Under the pieces are notes generated by a model. The model was not told where the DNA came from. It searched no databases and was given only the letters and a program-made list of their open reading frames with translations. Positions 14,481 through 19,518 of a DNA stretch of 19,518 nt are shown here, one piece after another; position 1 is the stretch's first letter, and every line of letters starts with the position of its first letter. Origin of the DNA: an uncultured Clostridia bacterium. GTDB lineage: Bacteria > Bacillota > Clostridia > TANB77 > CAG-508. The stretch is taken from the NCBI GenBank assembly GCA_934167135.1, contig CAKPKI010000021.1, positions 1 to 19,518 of the forward strand, in the 5' to 3' direction. The position numbers and the translations under genes were made by a program.

Positions 14481-16416
14481 AATTTTTCTCATCAATTTCT
14501 GTTTGTATCTTTTTAACAAATTCATCCACTTTCATAGTTCCAATATCTCCATCTTTTCTAGAGCGAACTGCAACAAGATTTCCTTCTTGTTCTTTTGCTC
14601 CAAGTACTAGCATATATGGAACTTTTTCAAGTTGAGCCTTTCTAATTTTATATCCTATCTTTTCGTTAGATTCATCTAATTCAACTCTAACTTTATGTTT
14701 TTTCAATTCAGTTTCAACTTGTTTTGCATATTCAACTTGATTATCTGTAATAGGTAATATTTTTACTTGTACAGGTGATAACCATACAGGGAATAATCCT
14801 TTTGTTTCTTCAATTAAGAATGATATAAACCTATCAGAAGAACCAAGAATAGCTCTGTGGATTACTACTGGCCTATGTTCTTTATTATCTTCTCCTATAA
14901 AGCTTAAATCAAATCTTTCTGGTAAAGCAAAATCTAATTGACATGTTGGTATTGTTATATCATGATTTAATGCCGTTTTTATTTGAATATCAATCTTTGG
15001 TCCATAAAATGCAGCTTCCCCTTCTGCTTCATAGAAATCAATATTCATATCTTTTAATATTGCTCTTAATTGTGCTTCTGCTGTTTCCCACATTTCATCA
15101 TTATCAATGTATTTTTCTTTGTTCTTTTTGTCTCTTAATGATAATCTATATTTAAATGAATCAGCAGAAAACCCGAAATCTTTTTGATATACTTCTTTAA
15201 TTAATTTTAATACATTTCCAACTTCCTCTTTTATTTGGTCTGGTCTAACAAATAAGTGGGCATCATTTTGGCACATTTGTCTTACTCTCTCTAGTCCACA
15301 AACAGCTCCACTATTTTCATATCTAAAGTCATTTGCAAGTTCTCCAATTCTAATTGGTAAGTCTCTGTAAGAACGTGTTTTGCTCTTATATATTAACATA
15401 TGATGTGGACAATTCATTGGTCTTAAAACCATTTCTTCATTATCCATTTTCATTGCTGGAAACATATCATCTTTATAGTGGTCCCAATGTCCACTTGTTT
15501 TGTATAGTTCAACATTTGCAAGGCATGGTGTATATACATGATCATATCCTAATTCAATTTCTTTATCTTGAATATATCTCTCTAATGTTCTTCTTATTGT
15601 TGCACCATGTGGTAAATACATTGGAAGTCCTGAACCAACTAATTCATGAGTCATAAATAATTCAAGTTCTTTACCTATTTTTCTATGGTCTCTTTCTTTA
15701 GCTTCTTCTAATAATTTTAAATATTCTTCTAATTGGCTTGCTTTTGGATAAGAAACTCCATAAATTCTTTGTAACATTTTATTTTTTTCGTCACCTCTCC
15801 AATAAGCTCCTGATGTTGATAGTAATTTAACTGCTTTTACTTTTCCTGTACTCATTAAGTGAGGTCCTGCACACAAATCTACATATTCTCCTTGTTTATA
15901 GAATGAGATTACTTCTCCTTCTGGTAATTCTTCTATTAATTCTACTTTGTAGCTTTCTTTAGCTTCTTTCATTAATTTTATTGATTCTTCTCTAGAAAGT
16001 TCAAATCTTTCAAGAGGTAAATCTTCTTTTATTATTTTCTTCATTTCTGCTTCTATTTTTACGAAGTCTTCTTCAGAAAATCTATGTTCTGTGTCAAAAT
16101 CATAATAAAATCCATTTGCTATTGCTGGGCCTATTGCTAATTGTACATTAGGAAATAATCTTTTTATAGATTGTGCCATTATATGTGCTGTTGTATGCCA
16201 ATATGCTTTCTTTCCTTCTTCACTATTTTCAAATGTACATATATTTAGTGCACAGTCTTCAGTTAATTCATATCTTAAATCTTCAACTTTTCCATTTACT
16301 TCTCCACATGTTGCCATTCTAGCTAATCCTTCACTTATTTGTTTAGCAACTTCTAATATTTTTTTTCCTTTTTCAACCTCTAAAACTTTTCCATCTTTTA
16401 ATGTTACTTTTATCAT
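14479..16416 (-). CDS. thrS: Threonyl-tRNA synthetase
   Basis: 645 residues, full length. It charges tRNA-Thr in the cytoplasm. Order of domains: TGS (about 1-60); editing domain (about 65-230) with H74 and H78 in HTTAHIM and C182/H186 in DLCAGPH; class II catalytic core (about 260-535); anticodon-binding domain (about 545-640). The catalytic zinc ligands are C336 (RPMNCPHH), H387 (NDAHLF) and H520 (VVIHRAILG). Motif 2 is the FRYENSG region (364-370) and motif 3 GSSDRF (525-530). ATG 16416 is preceded by AGGAGG at 16425-16430. Expression is controlled by the T-box leader upstream, which tests uncharged tRNA-Thr. Nothing looks degraded. Confidence 0.98.
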   Translation of the reverse strand: MIKVTLKDGKVLEVEKGKKILEVAKQISEGLARMATCGEVNGKVEDLRYELTEDCALNICTFENSEEGKKAYWHTTAHIMAQSIKRLFPNVQLAIGPAIANGFYYDFDTEHRFSEEDFVKIEAEMKKIIKEDLPLERFELSREESIKLMKEAKESYKVELIEELPEGEVISFYKQGEYVDLCAGPHLMSTGKVKAVKLLSTSGAYWRGDEKNKMLQRIYGVSYPKASQLEEYLKLLEEAKERDHRKIGKELELFMTHELVGSGLPMYLPHGATIRRTLERYIQDKEIELGYDHVYTPCLANVELYKTSGHWDHYKDDMFPAMKMDNEEMVLRPMNCPHHMLIYKSKTRSYRDLPIRIGELANDFRYENSGAVCGLERVRQMCQNDAHLFVRPDQIKEEVGNVLKLIKEVYQKDFGFSADSFKYRLSLRDKKNKEKYIDNDEMWETAEAQLRAILKDMNIDFYEAEGEAAFYGPKIDIQIKTALNHDITIPTCQLDFALPERFDLSFIGEDNKEHRPVVIHRAILGSSDRFISFLIEETKGLFPVWLSPVQVKILPITDNQVEYAKQVETELKKHKVRVELDESNEKIGYKIRKAQLEKVPYMLVLGAKEQEGNLVAVRSRKDGDIGTMKVDEFVKKIQTEIDEKN

Positions 16417-16432
16417 TTAAAATTCCTCCTTT

Positions 16433-16507
16433 ATTTGTTTTCACCTGATTGAGTTTTCAACTAAGAGGAAAAAACTCAATCGGCTAGCGATTGTAGCTTT
16501 TTATATA
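16433..16507 (+). repeat. Intergenic repeat, copy A (inside the thrS leader)
   Basis: 75 bp, matching 19442-19518. Conserved parts: ATTTGTT, GAGTTTTC, the loop ACTAA-AGGA, CTCAA and the block GGCTAGCGATTGTAGC followed by TTTTTATATA. In this copy, GATTGAGTTTT pairs with AAAACTCAATC (11 bp, about 16447-16482). A second hairpin, GCTA-GCGATTG-TAGC, is followed by five Ts, giving a terminator-like end when read on the plus strand. In the thrS transcript the element appears in reverse complement between the T-box terminator and the ribosome site. Confidence 0.75.
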
Positions 16508-16540
16508 ATAGGAATGTCATACTTTCCTATTATATAAAAA
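16498..16540. repeat. Perfect 17-bp inverted repeat between copy A and the T-box terminator
   Basis: Arms at 16498-16514 and 16524-16540 are perfect inverted repeats (core TATATAATAGGAA) around a 9-base centre. One arm overlaps the T-run of the repeat element and the other overlaps the T-run of the T-box terminator, so on the minus strand it would fold directly after read-through. Confidence 0.8.
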
Positions 16541-16572
16541 AACACCCTTATAGACATTTGCCTATAGGAGTG
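16536..16572 (-). terminator. T-box regulated terminator of thrS
   Basis: Stem 16572-16560 with 16555-16543 (one mismatch, one or two wobble pairs) and then seven Ts on the minus strand. The 5' arm is shared with the antiterminator region that follows the T-box sequence. Confidence 0.85.
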
Positions 16573-16744
16573 CATTTACACGGTTCCATCCCTCTTTTAA
16601 CTTAATTTGATTTAACGCATCTGAACGTCTAGCTTATTCACTAGAAACTTAAAGAGTTAGTTTTTCAAATATGTTTTCTTAGATTAGCTTTCAGCCTTTG
16701 ACTAATCTTCTCTATCAGAAACCTTTATTTTACTTTTTCTCTTA
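16536..16744 (-). promoter_or_regulatory. T-box riboswitch controlling thrS
   Basis: Read on the minus strand, the leader has Stem I with the distal-loop type sequence GGCTGAAAGC (about 16697-16688), a likely specifier ACU (Thr) in GAAAAACTAAC near 16656-16661, and a small hairpin CTAG-N8-CTAG near 16643-16628. Next is the T-box sequence AGGGATGGAACCGTG (16593-16579), then the terminator CACTCCTATAGGC/GTCTATAAGGGTG (16572-16543) with seven Ts. TGGA in the T-box would pair with a UCCA acceptor end. Known mechanism: uncharged tRNA stabilises the antiterminator and lets thrS be transcribed. The class call is firm; the exact specifier position is inferred. Confidence 0.92.
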
Positions 16745-17179
16745 TATGTTTTTATATTGATTTACTTTTCTGTATGCAAATACAGCTACTACCACTAATA
16801 CTGTCATTACTACTCCTAAAATTGCATTTTCAGGTGCACCTGCTTTTGGTAAATTAGTATTGTAATTATTTGCGTTTGTACTAGTATTAGTTGTTGTGTT
16901 CATATCTATTGTTCCTGTAGTATTTGTAGAACTATTTGTATTTGTGTCTACACTTGTATTTGTACTAGTGCTTGTATTAGTACTAGTATTGGTATTTGTA
17001 TTTGTATTTGTACTAGTATTAGTGTCACTGCTAGTATTTGTATTAGTATCTAATTGATTAGTTGTATCTTCAAAGAAATCTATTCCTGAATCTGCGGCAA
17101 ATACATTTGTTGACATAACAAATAATACTGTTCCCATTATCAATGTTATCACTATTTTTAATAATTTTTCTCTTTTCAT
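16742..17179 (-). CDS. Small secreted Thr/Asn-rich protein with LPKAG sortase-like motif
   Basis: 145 residues from ATG 17179. It has a signal peptide (basic start KREKLLK, hydrophobic ITLIMGTVLFVMS, likely cut after NVFA), then about 75 residues of Thr-Asn repeats (TNTNT/TSTNT). The C-terminal sorting signal is LPKAG, a hydrophobic helix (AILGVVMTVLVVVAVFAY) and a basic tail RKVNQYK. This is the layout of a cell-wall-anchored or membrane-held stalk protein; LPKAG deviates from classical LPXTG, so the matching sortase is uncertain. Start choice: GAGG lies 8 bases before ATG 17179 but only 2 before ATG 17185. It has its own promoter (17233-17261) and no terminator; the thrS promoter lies within its last codons, so read-through transcripts would also pass the T-box. 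Confidence 0.82.
   Translation of the reverse strand: MKREKLLKIVITLIMGTVLFVMSTNVFAADSGIDFFEDTTNQLDTNTNTSSDTNTSTNTNTNTNTSTNTSTSTNTSVDTNTNSSTNTTGTIDMNTTTNTSTNANNYNTNLPKAGAPENAILGVVMTVLVVVAVFAYRKVNQYKNI
16751..16779 (-). promoter_or_regulatory. thrS promoter, inside the 3' end of the secreted-protein gene
   Basis: The minus strand has TTGCAT (16779-16774), 17 bases, TATAAA (16756-16751). Transcription would begin about 16744, exactly where the T-box leader begins. Confidence 0.68.
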
Positions 17180-17232
17180 TTTCATACCTCTTTCTTTTTT
17201 ATTTTATCTATAGTATTTATATCTCTTATATA

Positions 17233-17261
17233 GTTATACTACATTTTTTAATAAATTGCAA
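17233..17261 (-). promoter_or_regulatory. Promoter of the secreted-protein gene
   Basis: The minus strand has TTGCAA (17261-17256), 17 bases, TATAAC (17238-17233), about 55 bases before the ATG. Confidence 0.7.
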
Positions 17262-17306
17262 GTTTTTTCACTAATTTTTTCATAATTTATTTTTGTTTCA
17301 TTTTTA

Positions 17307-18398
17307 TTACACATTAAATTTAAATAATACAACATCTCCATATTGCATTATATAATCTTTTCCTTCTTGTCTTACTAATCCTTTTTCTTTAGCAGAAACC
17401 ATTGAGCCTTCTCTAACTAAATCTTCATAAGAAACAATTTCTGCTTTTATAAATCCTCTTTCTATATCAGAATGAATTTTTCCTGCTGCTTTTGGTGCTT
17501 TTGTATTTTTCTTTATTGTCCAAGCTCTTACTTCTGGTTCTCCTGCTGTTAAGAATGACATTAATCCTAATAAATCATAACTCTTTTTTATTAGTTTGTC
17601 CAATCCAGATTCTTTCAATCCTAATGCTTCTAACATTTCTTTTTTATCTTCTTCTTCTAACCCTGATAGTTCTTCTTCTATTTTTACACATAATGGTATA
17701 ACTTCTGCATTTTCTTTTTTCGCATATTCTTCTACTTGTTTTACCATATCTTGATTTTCTGCATCATTAATTTGTTCTTCTGATATATTTGCTATATAGA
17801 TAATTGGCTTTGCAGTAAGTAAAAACATTTCTTTTAGCAATCCTTGTTCATCTTCGTTATATTCTAATGCTCTTGCTGGAATTCCTTTTTCTAGATTTTC
17901 TTTTAATCTTTCAATAAAATCAATTTCTGCTTGGTATTTTTTATCTGCTTTTAAGCCTTTTTTGGCTTTGTCCAATCTCTTATTTAGTGTTTCCACATCT
18001 GCAAAAATTAATTCTAAATTTATTGTTTCTATATCTCTTAATGGATTTACATTTCCATCAACATGTATTACATTGGAATCTTCAAAACATCTTACAACTT
18101 GAGCAATAGCATCAACTTCGCGTATATGTGATAAAAATTTATTTCCTAGTCCTTCTCCTTTGCTTGCACCTTTTACAAGTCCCGCAATATCAACAAATTC
18201 TACAACAGCTTTAGTAATTTTTTGCGTTTTATACATTTCTGCTAACTTATCTACTCTTTCATCTGGAACTGCTACAACTCCTACATTAGGTTCTATTGTA
18301 CAAAATGGATAATTTGCACATTCTGCTCCAGCTTTTGTTATACTATTAAACATTGTACTTTTTCCTACATTTGGTAATCCTACTATTCCTATTTTCAT
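17307..18398 (-). CDS. ychF: Ribosome-binding ATPase YchF (Obg-family, OLA1-type)
   Basis: 363 residues, normal length. P-loop GLPNVGKST (7-15), switch II DIAGLVKGASKGEGLGNKFL (about 70-89), G4-like NISEEQ instead of NKxD, which is the reason this family prefers ATP over GTP, a helical coiled insertion (about 130-165), and the C-terminal TGS domain (about 280-363, from RAWTIKKNTKAPKAAGKIH to YGDVVLFKFNV). YchF is a conserved cytoplasmic NTPase that associates with ribosomes and is linked to stress responses in other bacteria. ATG 18398 has a GGAAGG site about 9 bases ahead. It is transcribed alone, divergently from the pseudouridine synthase gene; no clear terminator was seen after it. Confidence 0.97.
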   Translation of the reverse strand: MKIGIVGLPNVGKSTMFNSITKAGAECANYPFCTIEPNVGVVAVPDERVDKLAEMYKTQKITKAVVEFVDIAGLVKGASKGEGLGNKFLSHIREVDAIAQVVRCFEDSNVIHVDGNVNPLRDIETINLELIFADVETLNKRLDKAKKGLKADKKYQAEIDFIERLKENLEKGIPARALEYNEDEQGLLKEMFLLTAKPIIYIANISEEQINDAENQDMVKQVEEYAKKENAEVIPLCVKIEEELSGLEEEDKKEMLEALGLKESGLDKLIKKSYDLLGLMSFLTAGEPEVRAWTIKKNTKAPKAAGKIHSDIERGFIKAEIVSYEDLVREGSMVSAKEKGLVRQEGKDYIMQYGDVVLFKFNV

Positions 18399-18433
18399 TT
18401 TTCAACCTTCCTTCGATATTTTTAACAAAATAC

Positions 18434-18439
18434 ATTATA
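18434..18439 (-). promoter_or_regulatory. ychF promoter -10 region
   Basis: The minus strand reads TGCTATAAT, an extended -10 with consensus TATAAT; the -35 17 bases upstream is TTTATA. It lies about 36 bases before the ychF start. Confidence 0.6.
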
Positions 18440-18489
18440 GCAGATATTTTTTGTTTTATAAATACTTTTTTTAAAAAATATAAAATAAA

Positions 18490-18518
18490 TTGTTTTTTGT
18501 TTAAAAATATGTTAAAAT
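18490..18518 (+). promoter_or_regulatory. Promoter of the pseudouridine synthase gene
   Basis: TTGTTT (18490-18495), 17 bases, TAAAAT (18513-18518) with an upstream TGT (extended -10). It is divergent from the ychF promoter. Confidence 0.6.
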
Positions 18519-18540
18519 CATTTAATGATTGGAGGTTCAT

Positions 18541-19428
18541 ATGTTTTTAACCTATTTAGTTGTAAACAATAAATATCAAAATATTAATCAAATTTTAAAA
18601 CAAGAATTTAATTTATCTGCAAGATTACAACATAAACTGATTCTTAATAAACATGTTTTTCTAAATTCAAAAATAATTGATACTCGTTCATCTGTTTTAC
18701 CAAATGATGTTATATCTGTAAATTTAGATTTTGATGAAGAAAGCGAAAATATTATTTCAACAAAAATGAAAATTAATATCGTATACGAAGATGATTGTTT
18801 TTTAATTTTAAATAAACCCGCTGGAATCGCTACTCATCCATCATTATCTCACTATAAAGATAGCATTTCCAATGGTGTTAAATATTATTTTGAAAGTATT
18901 GGATTAAACCGAAAAATTCGTCCAATAAATAGACTTGATTTAAACACATCTGGTTTGGTGATTTTTGCCAAAAATGAATATGTACAAGAATGCCTGATTA
19001 AACAAATGCAAGAAAAAATTTTTAAAAAATACTATATTGCAATTGTTGAAGGAACTTTTAAAAGCAAAATTGGAACTATAAATTTACCTATTGCAAGAAA
19101 AGAAAATAGTATTATTGAAAGATGTGTTTGTCAAAGTGGACAAACTGCAATTACAGATTATAATGTAATATCTACAGTGAATGATTTATCTATTGTAGAG
19201 TGTATTTTAAGAACTGGACGAACTCATCAAATTCGTGTGCATATGTCTGCAATAGGTCATCCATTACTAGGTGATACTCTCTATGGAAATTTTTCGCCTT
19301 TAATTAATAGACAAGCTTTACATAGTCACAAACTTTTTTTTATTCATCCTATTACAAATAAAGTTATGAATCTAAAATGCAATTTACCAAATGATATGAA
19401 TTTAATAAGAACAAATAAGAAAAATTGA
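18541..19428 (+). CDS. RluA-family RNA pseudouridine synthase
   Basis: 295 residues. An S4-like RNA-binding part (about 14-65: INQILKQEFNLSARLQHKLI...VFLNSKIID) precedes the catalytic domain. Motifs: EDDCFLILNKPAGIATHP (83-100), the catalytic motif NRLDLNTSGLVIFAKN with Asp133, KKYYIAIVEG (162-171) and GRTHQIRVHMSAIGHPLLGD (226-245). This is the RluA/RluD group, which converts specific uridines in rRNA or tRNA to pseudouridine. Whether the target is the RluD-type 23S helix 69 cannot be decided by eye, so no symbol is given. ATG 18541 follows GGAGG (18531-18535); the TTG at 18529 overlaps that site and is not the start. It is followed directly by repeat copy B, whose hairpin plus T-run could terminate it. 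Confidence 0.93.
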   Translation: MFLTYLVVNNKYQNINQILKQEFNLSARLQHKLILNKHVFLNSKIIDTRSSVLPNDVISVNLDFDEESENIISTKMKINIVYEDDCFLILNKPAGIATHPSLSHYKDSISNGVKYYFESIGLNRKIRPINRLDLNTSGLVIFAKNEYVQECLIKQMQEKIFKKYYIAIVEGTFKSKIGTINLPIARKENSIIERCVCQSGQTAITDYNVISTVNDLSIVECILRTGRTHQIRVHMSAIGHPLLGDTLYGNFSPLINRQALHSHKLFFIHPITNKVMNLKCNLPNDMNLIRTNKKN

Positions 19429-19441
19429 AAATTTTTCTTTG

Positions 19442-19518
19442 ATTTGTTCTCGCCCGATTTGAGTTTTCGACTAAAAGGAGAAAATCTCAAAGGGCTAGCG
19501 ATTGTAGCTTTTTATATA
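19442..19518 (+). repeat. Intergenic repeat, copy B (cut by window edge)
   Basis: 77 bp matching copy A (16433-16507) with many differences in the stem but an identical GGCTAGCGATTGTAGC-TTTTTATATA end. Here the stem is GCCC-GA-TTTGAG-TTTTC against GAAAAT-CTCAAA-GGGC, so base changes are matched on the other side. It sits 13 bases after the pseudouridine synthase stop, in the orientation where its hairpin plus T-run would end that transcript. The window stops at the T-run, so the right end is unknown. Confidence 0.72.

Noticed and set aside
16890..17060. Short tandem DNA repeat as a regulatory or CRISPR array
   Set aside because: These are degenerate Thr/Asn codon repeats inside the secreted-protein gene.
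1..19518. tRNA, rRNA, CRISPR, prophage or transposase genes
   Set aside because: None could be supported on either strand.

Overview
The window is about 19.5 kb of AT-rich DNA from a low-GC Gram-positive bacterium, most likely a clostridium-like member of the Bacillota. Supporting evidence is a T-box leader in front of thrS, strong AGGAGG ribosome binding sites, sigma-A-type TTGACA/TATAAT promoters with 17-base spacers, a zinc-type ribosomal protein L28, a DacA-type carboxypeptidase and a small secreted protein with a sortase-like LPKAG motif. No tRNA, rRNA, CRISPR array, transposase or phage gene is visible.

Layout. 1-629: 3' end of a D-Ala-D-Ala carboxypeptidase gene. 736-933: rpmB (L28), facing an RNHCP zinc protein gene across a shared terminator. 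944-2926 (minus): RNHCP protein and a nucleoside kinase with a ThrRS-like front half, probably one operon. 3047-6759 (minus): an ABC exporter (ATPase with a single-base frameshift, then a two-module FtsX-type permease) followed by phosphoglycerate mutase gpmA, all behind one strong promoter at 6988-7016. That promoter abuts a 30-base palindrome, and a folded leader of about 220 nt follows it. 7138-8293: two divergent unknown genes, one of them a coiled-coil protein made of 21-bp repeats. 8416-9009: a TetR-family regulator. 9060-13581 (minus): a fused MacB-like ABC transporter followed by a three-helix membrane protein carrying a long beta-helix-like surface domain. 13761-14249 (minus): an unknown acidic protein. 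14479-17179 (minus): thrS with its T-box leader, preceded by a Thr/Asn-rich secreted protein. 17307-18398 (minus): ychF. 18541-19428 (plus): an RluA-family pseudouridine synthase.

How the parts fit. The ends of the window are housekeeping (translation, cell wall, glycolysis). The centre, about 3.8-13.6 kb, is an envelope and export block with two ABC systems and one TetR regulator. A shared 10-base word, TTTTTCACAT, occurs at the regulatory regions of the TetR gene and both ABC systems, which suggests common control but does not prove it.

The least explained structures are: (i) a 75-77 bp element with a conserved GGCTAGCGATTGTAGC hairpin and T-run, present in the thrS leader and again at the right edge of the window, with its main stem preserved despite base changes; (ii) the folded leader of the ABC-gpmA operon; and (iii) a strong terminator-like hairpin beside thrS that points against every visible gene. 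All functional statements rest on reading the sequence and on family knowledge; no search or folding program was run.
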